Notes: generated from the sequence alone by a model not told the origin. DNA of 29,468 nucleotides from UMGS1663 sp963621995 (GCA_963621995.1 CAVFFZ010000015.1:1-29468); one strand, 5' to 3'. Positions 8,185-15,989 are shown, counted from the stretch's first letter. Numbers and translations are program-made.

Positions 8185-8829
8185 ATGTCATTAGACAAAT
8201 ACAAAGTACAAAATAATGGCACAGAAGAAGAAATAGAAATAGTAAATTATTATAATGATAATTATGAGAAAATAGGCACAATTTCTAGAAAAGAAGGAAT
8301 AAAACAAAATTTATTATTAGAAGCTGTACAATTATGGATTATTAATCCACATACAAAACAAGTATTAATGCAAAAAAGAAGCAACCATAAAGTAAATGAT
8401 GCTTCAATGATAGATGTTAGCAGTTCAGGTCATGTAAAAAGTACAGAAACACCAATACAAGCAATATTAAGAGAAACATTTGAAGAGATAGGCTTAAAGC
8501 CAGAAGAGTTGGCACAACAATTACAAAAAATGATGATAGTAGAATGTGACTTCACAAAATTAGGAAGAAAAGGTAGATATTTTACGCATGAATATGTAGC
8601 TTATTTAGAACATCCTTTATCTTACTATACAAAACAAAATGAAGAAGTAGACAAATTGTTTTTTATGAATTATGAAGAGCTTAAAGAAAAAATAAGAAAT
8701 AAAGAACCAAATGTAAGAATACCACATAATAAAGAAACAGATGAGTTACTTTATAAAATAGATGAAAGTCTATATAATTATGAAATAAACAAAGGAAAAA
8801 GAGGAGAGTTAGAATGCGAAGAAAAATAA
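8185..8829 (+). CDS. NUDIX hydrolase, IDI-like
   Basis: NUDIX enzymes hydrolyse nucleoside diphosphates linked to other groups or, in the IDI branch, isomerise isopentenyl diphosphate. The exact NUDIX box G-x5-E-x7-R-E-x2-E-E-x-G is present, from the Gly of SSSGHVKS to EEIGL. The upstream part (IVNYYNDNYEKIGTISRKE, then LWIINPHTKQVLMQKRS) is the layout of NUDIX proteins annotated as IDI-like. At 214 residues it has a C-terminal extension beyond the core domain. Its 3' end overlaps tpiA by 16 bases, so translation is probably coupled. It sits inside a glycolytic operon, which could point to a housecleaning role on a sugar or nucleotide diphosphate. The substrate cannot be read from sequence. 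Confidence 0.9.
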   Translation: MSLDKYKVQNNGTEEEIEIVNYYNDNYEKIGTISRKEGIKQNLLLEAVQLWIINPHTKQVLMQKRSNHKVNDASMIDVSSSGHVKSTETPIQAILRETFEEIGLKPEELAQQLQKMMIVECDFTKLGRKGRYFTHEYVAYLEHPLSYYTKQNEEVDKLFFMNYEELKEKIRNKEPNVRIPHNKETDELLYKIDESLYNYEINKGKRGELECEEK

Positions 8830-9563
8830 TTGCAGGAAACTGGAAAATGAATATGCTTCCAAATGAAGCAATGAGTTTTATTAATGAATTAGAACCATAT
8901 GCAAAAAATGCAAAATGCGAAATAATATTGTGTGTTCCATATACAGATTTATTTTATAGTTTACTTACAGCACAAAATACAAACATTAAAATAGGTGCAC
9001 AAAATATGCATTGGGAAGAATCTGGTGCATACACAGGTGAAATAGCGCCTAATATGCTTAAATGCATAAATGTAGAATATGTTATAATTGGTCATTCCGA
9101 AAGAAGACAATATTTTGCAGAAACAGACGAAACTGTTAATAAAAAAATAAAATCAGCATTAAGACATGAACTAAATCCAATTCTTTGCGTAGGAGAAACA
9201 ATGAAGCAAAGAGAATTAGGATTAGAAGAAGAAGTAATTAAACAACAAATAATTGGAGCATTAGAAGAGATAACAAAAGAGCAGGCAAAAAAAATAATAA
9301 TTGCATATGAACCAATTTGGGCTATAGGAACAGGAAAAGTAGCTACAAAAGAAGATGCTAACAATATGATAAAGCTAATAAGAAAAGAAATAGAATCGCT
9401 TTATAGTAAAGAAATAGCAGATAATGTAAGTATATTATACGGGGGAAGTGTAAATAAAAATAATTCCAAAGAACTATTTGAAACATCAGATATAGATGGA
9501 GCCTTAGTTGGTGGAGCAAGTTTAAAATTAGATGAATTTAACGAAATTATTAAAAATGTATAA
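8814..9563 (+). CDS. tpiA: Triose-phosphate isomerase
   Basis: It interconverts dihydroxyacetone phosphate and glyceraldehyde 3-phosphate. The 249-residue (beta/alpha)8 barrel shows the N-terminal AGNWKMN with Lys11, the electrophilic His94 in GHSERR, the catalytic Glu in AYEPIWAIGTGK with its flexible loop 6, and the phosphate-binding LYGGSVN and GALVGGASL. The start lies within the end of the NUDIX gene, with GAGGAG about eight bases upstream of the ATG (the first residues MRRKIIAGNW fit the family). gpmI follows 85 bases later. Confidence 0.99.
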   Translation: MRRKIIAGNWKMNMLPNEAMSFINELEPYAKNAKCEIILCVPYTDLFYSLLTAQNTNIKIGAQNMHWEESGAYTGEIAPNMLKCINVEYVIIGHSERRQYFAETDETVNKKIKSALRHELNPILCVGETMKQRELGLEEEVIKQQIIGALEEITKEQAKKIIIAYEPIWAIGTGKVATKEDANNMIKLIRKEIESLYSKEIADNVSILYGGSVNKNNSKELFETSDIDGALVGGASLKLDEFNEIIKNV

Positions 9564-9648
9564 AACATATCTCTTAGACAAAAGAAAAAATGAGAAATAA
9601 ACAAAAGAAATAGAAGAAAAAATGAAGAAAAGAAAGAGGTAATACAAA

Positions 9649-11181
9649 ATGAAAGATAAATTAACAATGTTAATGATATTAGATGGATTCGGAGAAAATA
9701 AAGAAGAAAAGGCAAATGCAGTAAAACTGGCAAATACACCCAATATAGATAAATTAATGAAAACTTGCCCAACTACAGATATACACACAAGTGGATTAGA
9801 TGTAGGACTTCCAGAAGGACAAATGGGAAATTCAGAAGTAGGACATACAAACATAGGTGCTGGAAGAATTGTATATCAAGAATTAACTAGAATTACAAAA
9901 TCAATAGAAGAGGGGGATTTCTTTAATAATGAAGAATTTATAGCTGCTATTGAAAATTGTAAAAAATACAATTCAAAATTACACATAATGGGTTTACTAT
10001 CTAGTGGAGGTGTACACAGCCATATACGTCATTTGTTTGGCTTACTAGAACTTGCAAAAAGAAGAGATTTCGAAGATGTTTATGTACATTGTTTTATGGA
10101 TGGAAGAGATACAGCTCCATCTTCAGGAGAATCTTTTATATCTGAATTAGAAGAAAAAATGAAAGAAAAAGGCGTAGGAAAAATAGCAACAATTACAGGA
10201 AGATTCTATGCAATGGATAGAGATAAAAGATGGCAAAGAGTTGAAAAAGCATACAATGCATTAGTAAGAGGAGAGGGAGAAAAAGCAACATCTGCAATTG
10301 GTGCCATTGAAAGCTCTTACCAAAAAGAAATATTTGATGAATTTATAGAACCAACAGTAATAGTAAATGGAGAAACACCAGTTGCTACAATTGGTAAACA
10401 CGATAGTGTTATTTTCTATAACTATAGACCAGATAGAGCAAGAGAAATTACTAGAACATTAGTAGATAAAGAATTTAAAGAATTTGAAGTAGAAAAAGAT
10501 TTAGACTTATACTATATATGTATGACAAGTTATGATGAAACAATGCCAAATGTTCATATAGCATTCAAAAAAGAGGAATTAAAAAATACATTTGGAGGAT
10601 ATATCTCAAAACATGGATTAACACAATTAAGAATTGCTGAAACAGAAAAATATGCGCATGTTACATTCTTCTTTAATGGTGGAGAAGAAAAACAATATCC
10701 AGGAGAAGATAGAATTTTAGTACCATCTCCAAAAGTAGAAACATATGACTTAAAACCAGAAATGAGTGCATATGAAGTAACAGATAAAGTTGTAGAAGCA
10801 ATTAATTCAAAAAAATATGATTGTATAATTTTAAACTATGCTAACCCAGATATGGTGGGTCATACAGGAGTATTAGAGGCTGCAATAAAAGCTATAGAAA
10901 CAATAGATGAATGTGTTGGAAGAGTTGTAAAAGCAATAAATAATCAAGATGGAGTTTTATTAATAACAGCAGATCATGGAAATGCAGAACAAATGATAGA
11001 TTATAAAACAGGAGAACCACATACTGCACATACAACAAATCCAGTTCCACTAATATTAGTTGGAATGGAAAATGCTAAACTAAGAGAAGGAAGACTTGCA
11101 GATTTAGCACCAACAATGCTTGATATAATGAATTTAGAAAAGCCAGCAGAAATGACAGGAGAAAGTTTAATAATAAAATAA
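9649..11181 (+). CDS. gpmI: 2,3-bisphosphoglycerate-independent phosphoglycerate mutase
   Basis: It converts 3-phosphoglycerate to 2-phosphoglycerate through a phosphoserine enzyme, using two Mn2+ ions. The 510-residue length is normal. Seen: the N-terminal metal site MLMILDGFGENK, the active Ser62 in GQMGNSEVGHTNIGAG, the phosphotransferase domain HVHCFMDGRDTAPSS-type region, YNYRPDRAREITR, and the C-terminal alkaline-phosphatase-like metal motifs NYANPDMVGHTG and ITADHGNAEQM followed by HTAHTTNPVPLI. RBS AGAGGTAA precedes the ATG. It is the last glycolytic gene here; an eno gene does not follow, which differs from the common gap-pgk-tpi-gpm-eno order. Confidence 0.99.
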   Translation: MKDKLTMLMILDGFGENKEEKANAVKLANTPNIDKLMKTCPTTDIHTSGLDVGLPEGQMGNSEVGHTNIGAGRIVYQELTRITKSIEEGDFFNNEEFIAAIENCKKYNSKLHIMGLLSSGGVHSHIRHLFGLLELAKRRDFEDVYVHCFMDGRDTAPSSGESFISELEEKMKEKGVGKIATITGRFYAMDRDKRWQRVEKAYNALVRGEGEKATSAIGAIESSYQKEIFDEFIEPTVIVNGETPVATIGKHDSVIFYNYRPDRAREITRTLVDKEFKEFEVEKDLDLYYICMTSYDETMPNVHIAFKKEELKNTFGGYISKHGLTQLRIAETEKYAHVTFFFNGGEEKQYPGEDRILVPSPKVETYDLKPEMSAYEVTDKVVEAINSKKYDCIILNYANPDMVGHTGVLEAAIKAIETIDECVGRVVKAINNQDGVLLITADHGNAEQMIDYKTGEPHTAHTTNPVPLILVGMENAKLREGRLADLAPTMLDIMNLEKPAEMTGESLIIK

Positions 11182-11201
11182 TATAGACAAAATAGTAGAA
11201 A

Positions 11202-11242
11202 TATCTCTCAGAATATTATAAAAAATAATGTTTTGAGAGATA
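11202..11242 (+). terminator. Hairpin between gpmI and the YezG-like gene
   Basis: TATCTCTCA (11202-11210) pairs with TGAGAGATA (11234-11242), with further partial pairing inside. No T-run follows, so it may be an mRNA-processing or 3'-end stabilising structure rather than a classical terminator. Confidence 0.4.
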
Positions 11243-11281
11243 AACTATATATAGAGAAAAATGTAATAGAGGAAGGGTATT

Positions 11282-12115
11282 ATGAAAAATACACCAAGAA
11301 TAAAAAGTTTATATACAAAAATACAAACACAGCTATTTTATATGATACCAGAAAAATGGGATAGAATTTATTTATATGCTTCTATAGTTGAAAAGGCAAA
11401 CAATATACAAACAGGAGAAATGTTTTTTTATTATTTTCCTAAAGGAATACTAAAAAGAAATCCTATAAATGTATATGAAATACCATATATATATAATATA
11501 GATGAAGAATCATACAACATTTTAGCAAATAAATTATACGAGACAATTAAAGAGTTAAGAAGAGAATTTGAAAAAGAAGGGTTAAAATTGTGGTCTAACT
11601 TAACAATATCAATTGTAAACTTAAAATTCAACATAGAATACGATTATGAAGACCTAAGTACAAGTAAATACACAAACGGAGAAAGACATATAATTTGGAA
11701 CTATAAGTATTTAGACTTCCAAATAGAAAGACTCTCTAAAAAAGATAGAAAAATGTTAGAAAATTATTTGATAGAAGAAAAACTTTTAAATAAAGAAGTA
11801 GGTACATATTCAGAAGGAATGTATAACGTTAAAGTACACAATATTATAGAATATAACAGAGAAGAATATAACTCAAATAATGATAATAGTGAGTTAGATA
11901 AGAGCAAAGCTAAAATTGGAACGACTATTAAAAAGGAAGATAAAGAATTAGACTTTGAAACAAGACATAAAAAGATAGATAAATACGAATTATATAAAAG
12001 ACAAAAAGAAGCAAATAATAAAGAAAATAGAAAAATAAAGGAAGTACTTGAAACAAAAAATACAGAAAAAAACGAAGACAAACCAACAATAAAAAGCCAA
12101 ATATTAAACTTTTAA
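11282..12115 (+). CDS. YezG-like (DUF600) immunity-type protein with charged C-terminal tail
   Basis: Residues 10-120 resemble the YezG/DUF600 fold, whose founder is the antitoxin to a B. subtilis LXG toxin: YTKIQTQLFYMIPEKWDRIYLY, then EMFFYYFPKG, ELRREFEKEGLKLWSNLTI and FNIEYDYEDL. The family is usually near 150 residues; this protein has 277, the extra being a Lys/Glu/Asn-rich, probably disordered tail (about 190-277). No LXG or other toxin gene is next to it, so a direct immunity role is not supported by context; it may be an orphan or have a cell-physiology role. GAGGAAGGGT precedes the ATG. The family call is by eye and moderately secure; function is unknown. Confidence 0.7.
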   Translation: MKNTPRIKSLYTKIQTQLFYMIPEKWDRIYLYASIVEKANNIQTGEMFFYYFPKGILKRNPINVYEIPYIYNIDEESYNILANKLYETIKELRREFEKEGLKLWSNLTISIVNLKFNIEYDYEDLSTSKYTNGERHIIWNYKYLDFQIERLSKKDRKMLENYLIEEKLLNKEVGTYSEGMYNVKVHNIIEYNREEYNSNNDNSELDKSKAKIGTTIKKEDKELDFETRHKKIDKYELYKRQKEANNKENRKIKEVLETKNTEKNEDKPTIKSQILNF

Positions 12116-12148
12116 GTTCCAAAATATCTACAAAAACTGGCAAAATAC

Positions 12149-12177
12149 TTGAAAGTTTTAATTTGTAGTTATATAAT
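12149..12177 (+). promoter_or_regulatory. Strong promoter for the NifU-like/GGGtGRT pair
   Basis: TTGAAA (12149-12154), 17-base spacer, perfect TATAAT (12172-12177), about 85 bases before the NifU-like start, giving a leader of about 80 bases. Confidence 0.75.
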
Positions 12178-12265
12178 AATAAAGTCTTCAATACAAATAT
12201 ATTTATATATAGAGTATGAATTGCGTAATGAAAGCAAGACAAGTTGATTGAAAGGAGAAATAAAT

Positions 12266-12958
12266 ATGATTTATTCAAAAGAAGTAGAAGATATGTGCAA
12301 AGTTGCAAAAGGAGTAGACCATGGACCAGCACCAATTCCAGAAGAAGGAAAATGGGTTAGGGCAAAAGAAATAAAAGATATTTCTGGTTTAACACATGGT
12401 ATTGGTTGGTGTGCACCTCAACAAGGAGCTTGCAAACTAACATTAAACGTAAAAGAAGGAGTTATACAAGAAGCATTAGTAGAAACAGTAGGATGCTCAG
12501 GTATGACACATTCAGCTGCAATGGCAGGTGAAATATTAGTAGGAAAAACAATATTAGAAGCATTAAACACAGACTTAGTATGTGATGCTATAAATACTGC
12601 AATGAGAGAACTATTTTTACAAATAGTATATGGTAGAACACAATCTGCTTTCTCTGAAAATGGACTTCCAATAGGAGCAGGAATGGAAGACTTAGGTAAA
12701 GGACATAGAAGCCAAATAGGAACAATATATTCAACACTTTCAAAAGGACCAAGATACCTAGAACTTGCTGAAGGTTACATAGTAGAAATTGGTTTAGACA
12801 AAGACGACCAAATAATTGGATACAAATATGTAAATATGGGAAAAATGATGGATTTTATAAAATCAGGAATAGATGCAAATGAAGCAATTGAAAAAGCTTC
12901 AGGAACTTATGGAAGATTTGATGAAGCTGTTAAGAAAATAGACCCACGTGAAGAGTAA
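12266..12958 (+). CDS. NifU/IscU-like iron-sulfur scaffold-type protein paired with GGGtGRT
   Basis: The central part resembles a NifU_N/IscU scaffold: GWCAPQQGACKLTL (Cys49, Cys56), VETVGCSGMTHSAAMAGEIL (Cys77) and VGKTILEAL, with Cys106 a little later, in the order and spacing expected for a cluster-binding scaffold. The protein is longer (230 residues) than IscU (about 130), with a C-terminal part (LAEGYIVEIGLDKDDQIIGY) of no known role. The ATG at 12266 with AAAGGAG upstream is preferred over the in-frame TTG at 12248, which lies before that site. No cysteine desulfurase (IscS/NifS) or other Isc/Suf gene lies nearby, so it is not part of a standard assembly operon. Its constant companion in anaerobes is the GGGtGRT protein encoded next; together they may form or use a metal centre, which is inference. 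Confidence 0.85.
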   Translation: MIYSKEVEDMCKVAKGVDHGPAPIPEEGKWVRAKEIKDISGLTHGIGWCAPQQGACKLTLNVKEGVIQEALVETVGCSGMTHSAAMAGEILVGKTILEALNTDLVCDAINTAMRELFLQIVYGRTQSAFSENGLPIGAGMEDLGKGHRSQIGTIYSTLSKGPRYLELAEGYIVEIGLDKDDQIIGYKYVNMGKMMDFIKSGIDANEAIEKASGTYGRFDEAVKKIDPREE

Positions 12959-12981
12959 GAAAACAAATAAAAAATTTCGTC

Positions 12982-13061
12982 TTGCGTTGTTAAATTTCAA
13001 AAAAAGATCCTTAATGTACAAGAGTACACCTCTGGTATTTTGTTTGAAATTTGCCTGGCAA
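12982..13061 (+). repeat. Long imperfect hairpin between the NifU-like and GGGtGRT genes
   Basis: Paired segments are TTGC (12982-12985)/GCAA (13058-13061), AAATTTCAAA (12992-13001)/TTTGAAATTT (13043-13052) and GTAC (13016-13019)/GTAC (13024-13027) around an AAGA loop. The hairpin lies in the 162-base gap inside a likely two-gene transcript. No T-run follows directly, although a T-rich stretch (about 13066-13082) comes soon after. It could partly terminate transcription to set the ratio of the two proteins, or be a dispersed palindromic repeat. Confidence 0.65.
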
Positions 13062-13120
13062 TACTTGTTTTTAATTTGTTTTAAGAATGTAAAAGTATAT
13101 ATTTAGAGGAGGAACGAAAA

Positions 13121-14119
13121 ATGGCATTATTTGAAAGTTATGAAAGAAGAATAGATCAAATTAAACCAGTAATGGAAAAATACGGAATAAAAGATTTTGA
13201 CGATGCATTAAAAATATGCACAGACAAAGGATTTAATCCATACGAAATAACAAGAGGAGTACAAACAATATGTTTTGAAAATGCTTGTTGGGCATATACA
13301 TTAGGTGCAGCAATAGCAATAAAAAAAGGTTGCACAAAAGCTCATGAAGCAGCAAAAGCAATAGGAGAAGGTTTACAAGCATTTTGTATACCAGGTTCAG
13401 TTGCAGACGACAGAAAAGTAGGTTTAGGACATGGAAACTTAGCATCAATGCTTTTAAGCGAAGAAACAAAATGTTTTGCATTTTTAGCAGGACATGAAAG
13501 TTTTGCAGCAGCAGAAGGTGCAATTGGTATTGCAAAATCTGCAAACAAAGTTAGAAAAGAACCATTAAGAGTTATATTAAATGGGTTAGGAAAAGATGCA
13601 GCACAAGTAATTTCAAGAATAAATGGATTTACATATGTAAAAACAGATTTCGACTTCTTTACTGGAAAAGTAAAAGTAGTAGAAGAAATAGCTTACTCAG
13701 ATGGAGAAAGAGCAAAAGTTAAATGCTATGGTGCAAACGATGTTAGAGAAGGTGTAGCAATAATGTGGTTAGAAGATGTTGATGTTTCTATAACTGGTAA
13801 CTCAACAAATCCAACAAGATTCCAACATCCAGTTGCAGGTACATACAAAAAAGAAAGATTAGAAGCAGGTAAAAAATATTTCTCTGTTGCTTCAGGTGGA
13901 GGAACAGGTAGAACATTACACCCAGACAATATGGCAGCAGGACCAGCTTCATATGGTATGACAGATACAATGGGAAGAATGCACTCAGATGCACAATTTG
14001 CGGGAAGTTCTTCAGTTCCAGCTCACGTAGAAATGATGGGATTAATAGGAATGGGTAATAACCCAATGGTTGGTGCAACAGTAGCAGTTGCAGTAGCTGT
14101 AGAAGAAGCTATGAAATAA
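13121..14119 (+). CDS. GGGtGRT protein (conserved, function unknown)
   Basis: Named for its signature, present as GGGTGRT at residues 259-265 within YFSVASGGGTGRTLHP. The 332-residue protein also carries FENACWAYTLGAAIAIKKGC, CIPGSVADDRKVGLGHGNLA, and MGRMHSDAQFAGSSSVPAH, all strongly conserved-looking and rich in Gly, His and Cys (Cys33, 51, 56, 71, 89, 118, 202). No signal peptide or clear membrane helix is seen, although the Ala/Val-rich C terminus is hydrophobic. AGAGGAGG precedes the ATG. In anaerobic bacteria this family is found next to a NifU-like scaffold, as here. The biochemical function is not known to me; a role with an iron-sulfur or other metal cofactor is inference from the partner. 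Confidence 0.93.
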   Translation: MALFESYERRIDQIKPVMEKYGIKDFDDALKICTDKGFNPYEITRGVQTICFENACWAYTLGAAIAIKKGCTKAHEAAKAIGEGLQAFCIPGSVADDRKVGLGHGNLASMLLSEETKCFAFLAGHESFAAAEGAIGIAKSANKVRKEPLRVILNGLGKDAAQVISRINGFTYVKTDFDFFTGKVKVVEEIAYSDGERAKVKCYGANDVREGVAIMWLEDVDVSITGNSTNPTRFQHPVAGTYKKERLEAGKKYFSVASGGGTGRTLHPDNMAAGPASYGMTDTMGRMHSDAQFAGSSSVPAHVEMMGLIGMGNNPMVGATVAVAVAVEEAMK

Positions 14120-14143
14120 AAAATTTATAGAAATATAGATAAC

Positions 14144-14177
14144 AAATTGCCAGCGAACAAGCCTGGCAATTTATTTT
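14144..14177 (+). terminator. Rho-independent terminator after the GGGtGRT gene
   Basis: Perfect 10-bp stem AAATTGCCAG (14144-14153)/CTGGCAATTT (14163-14172), then TATTTTG. It ends the NifU-like/GGGtGRT unit 25 bases after the stop codon. Confidence 0.85.
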
Positions 14178-14228
14178 GTGGTTGGTAAGAAGAATAATTC
14201 ACAAAGATATGAACATACGCAAAAATTA

Positions 14229-14258
14229 TTGTACAAATAAAAATATTTATAGTATAAT
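14229..14258 (+). promoter_or_regulatory. Promoter of the VTT membrane protein gene
   Basis: TTGTAC (14229-14234), 18-base spacer, perfect TATAAT (14253-14258), 30 bases before the start codon. Confidence 0.65.
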
Positions 14259-14287
14259 ATATAGGAATTTTCAAAAGGAGAAACAAA

Positions 14288-15007
14288 ATGCAAGAAAAGA
14301 AAAAAAAGAAAATAATAAACTATATAGTACTATCAATAGTAACACTAATATTTATATTAGCAATAATTTACTTAGTACCAATAATGAAGGATATATCAAC
14401 AAAAGAAGGACAACTAGCGTTTAAAGAAAAAATAAATAATTTAGGAATTTTAGGATTTTTAATATTGTTTGGTTTAGAAGTTGCACAGATATTCTTCGTA
14501 GTAATACCAGGAGAACCTCTAGAAATACTTGCAGGAATGTGCTATGGAAGCATAGGAGGAACTATTTTTATAGTAGCATCTGTATTTATTACAACAACAA
14601 TAATATTTTTTACTGTAAAAAAGTATGGAAGAAAATTTGTAGAAGATACATTTGGTAAAGAAAAAGTAGACAAAATAGAAAACAGCAAAATCTTAAAAGA
14701 TCCTAGAAAAGTAGAAACAATAATGACAATATTATTTTTTATACCAGGAACACCAAAAGATTTGTTAGTATATATAGGAGGATTACTTCCAATAAAATCA
14801 TTAAGGTTTATACTAATATCTACATTTGCAAGATTTCCATCTGTAATTTCATCAACAATAGCAGGAGCAAAACTAGCAATAGGAGACATAAGAACAATAA
14901 TTATAGTATATGCAATTACTTTTGTAATTACAGCAATATTCTTAATAATTATAAATATTTTTGATAAGAATAAAGAAACAAGAGAAGCATTAAAGGCAAT
15001 AAAATAG
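14288..15007 (+). CDS. VTT/TVP38-TMEM64 (DedA superfamily) membrane protein
   Basis: Hydrophobic membrane protein of 239 residues. After a Lys-rich cytoplasmic start comes a helix (about 10-32), then the VTT domain: a hydrophobic segment with the signature VIPGEPLEILAGMCYGSIGG (about 75-95), a helix, a charged stretch ending in RKVE, and the second signature FIPGTPKDLLVYIGGLLPI followed by TFARFPSVISSTIAGA. A final helix and short charged tail close it. Members of this superfamily are linked to lipid movement across membranes; the substrate here is unknown. AAAAGGAG lies upstream of the ATG. It has its own promoter and downstream hairpin, so it is monocistronic. Confidence 0.92.
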   Translation: MQEKKKKKIINYIVLSIVTLIFILAIIYLVPIMKDISTKEGQLAFKEKINNLGILGFLILFGLEVAQIFFVVIPGEPLEILAGMCYGSIGGTIFIVASVFITTTIIFFTVKKYGRKFVEDTFGKEKVDKIENSKILKDPRKVETIMTILFFIPGTPKDLLVYIGGLLPIKSLRFILISTFARFPSVISSTIAGAKLAIGDIRTIIIVYAITFVITAIFLIIINIFDKNKETREALKAIK

Positions 15008-15036
15008 TTTAATCTATATTACATGGAGGTAATTTC

Positions 15037-15115
15037 ATGTACTATGTGTGCATGTTAATATGTGAAGATAATTTAATATATACAGGAGAATAGCTAAAGA
15101 TTTAGAAAAAAATAG
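15037..15115 (+). pseudogene. GIY-YIG nuclease remnant (UPF0213/YhbQ type), frameshifted and truncated
   Basis: A perfect ribosome binding site (ATGGAGGTAATTTC) precedes an ATG that opens an 18-codon frame, MYYVCMLICEDNLIYTGE, ending at TAG (15091-15093). This is the N-terminal signature of the small GIY-YIG family, whose members begin like MYYVYMLRCxDNSLYTG. Switching frame after the TG codons recovers IAKDLEKNRT (15090-15119), which matches the next conserved segment (I-T-x-D-L-x-x-R). The rest of the roughly 80-residue domain, with its catalytic Arg and Glu, is gone; the terminator at 15116 takes its place. The remnant is surely inactive as a nuclease. The alternative, a purposely short peptide or leader, seems less likely because the homology continues past the stop. 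Confidence 0.75.
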
Positions 15116-15149
15116 AACCATAGTAAATTTACTATGGTTTTTAGCTATT
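15116..15149 (+). terminator. Terminator: perfect palindrome with outer inverted repeat
   Basis: A 24-base perfect palindrome (15116-15139) starting AACCATAGTAAA is followed by TTT. A further pair, AATAGCTAAA (15089-15098)/TTTAGCTATT (15140-15149), encloses it, giving two mutually compatible stems. It would end transcription from the VTT gene. Confidence 0.75.
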
Positions 15150-15202
15150 TATAGAGGAAAAAAACATGCGAACAAAAATTTGAAAAATATTAAAAAAAAC
15201 TA

Positions 15203-15231
15203 TTGACAAACTTAAAAATAAAATATAAAAT
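15203..15231 (+). promoter_or_regulatory. Promoter of the YgjP-like gene
   Basis: Perfect TTGACA (15203-15208), 17-base spacer, TAAAAT (15226-15231), about 60 bases before the ATG at 15291. Confidence 0.7.
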
Positions 15232-15290
15232 ATGTTCAACAAAAGCGAACAAGAATTTGTAAAACAAAATTTTATTAAGGAGTGGTTAAA

Positions 15291-15989
15291 ATGAATATAT
15301 TTTCAAATAGAAACAATGTAATAACATATACAGTAAATAAGGCAGCAACAAGCAATTTGTATATATCAGTACAAAATGGAGAAGTTGTTATTAATGCTCC
15401 TTGGTATACTACAAGTAGTCAAATTCAAAAAGTAGTAGAAGAAAAGAAACAATGGATATTAAATAAAATAAAAGAATATGAAATAGCTTGCGAAAAAAAA
15501 GACAATTATACTAAATTAAAAACTATAAAAGTATTAGGTAAAAATTATGATTTAGTTGTGAACTACAAAAAAATAAATGTACCTAGTTTAGAGTTTGCTA
15601 AAAATCAAATACAAATAACATTACCAATTAAATTTAAAAATATAGAAAGTGCAAATCTAATAAATATATTAATGGAAAAAATGTATGAAAAAATTGCTGA
15701 AAAAGAGATAGAAAGAGCAATGGAAAAAACAAGAATTATGTTAGAAATAGCACCAGAAGATTATGAAATTAAAAGTATAGAAGGTTCAATAGCTACATGC
15801 AAAGATAAAAAAATAACAATAAATCCTAATATAGCAATGTATTCTAAAGATGTAATAGACTATATAATTTTACATGAATTTTGTCATTTAAAATATAAAA
15901 ACCACACAAAATCTTTCTATAATATGATAAAAAACTATATGCCTAATTATGAAGAAAAAGCAAATGAACTAAACGGGATAGCTTATTAA
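15291..15989 (+). CDS. YgjP/SprT-like zinc metallopeptidase (DUF45)
   Basis: A soluble zinc peptidase-like protein of 232 residues. The C-terminal catalytic motif reads YIILHEFCHLKYKNHTKSFY: HEFCH supplies two His ligands and the catalytic Glu, and the downstream His of KNHT is the expected third ligand. The N-terminal part (YTVNKAATSNLYISVQNGEVVINAPW, then VVEEKKQWILNKI) matches the beta-rich leading region of the family. The ATG at 15291 sits eight bases after AAGGAG and is chosen over the in-frame GTG at 15282, which overlaps that site. The cellular role of this family is poorly known. It may share a transcript with the next small gene, 55 bases downstream. Confidence 0.92.
   Translation: MNIFSNRNNVITYTVNKAATSNLYISVQNGEVVINAPWYTTSSQIQKVVEEKKQWILNKIKEYEIACEKKDNYTKLKTIKVLGKNYDLVVNYKKINVPSLEFAKNQIQITLPIKFKNIESANLINILMEKMYEKIAEKEIERAMEKTRIMLEIAPEDYEIKSIEGSIATCKDKKITINPNIAMYSKDVIDYIILHEFCHLKYKNHTKSFYNMIKNYMPNYEEKANELNGIAY

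Noticed and set aside
9401..9854. Overlapping minus-strand open frames across the tpiA-gpmI region
   Set aside because: Low-complexity Leu/Phe/Ser translations antisense to tpiA and gpmI, without start signals; not genes.
11928..12335. 135-codon minus-strand frame over the YezG-like gene end
   Set aside because: Leu/Tyr-rich shadow of Lys/Glu-rich coding DNA, without RBS or similarity to any family.
14176..14424. 82-codon plus-strand frame overlapping the start of the VTT gene
   Set aside because: It starts just after the GGGtGRT terminator, runs through the VTT promoter and RBS, and overlaps VTT in another frame; Asn/Lys-rich with no conserved pattern.
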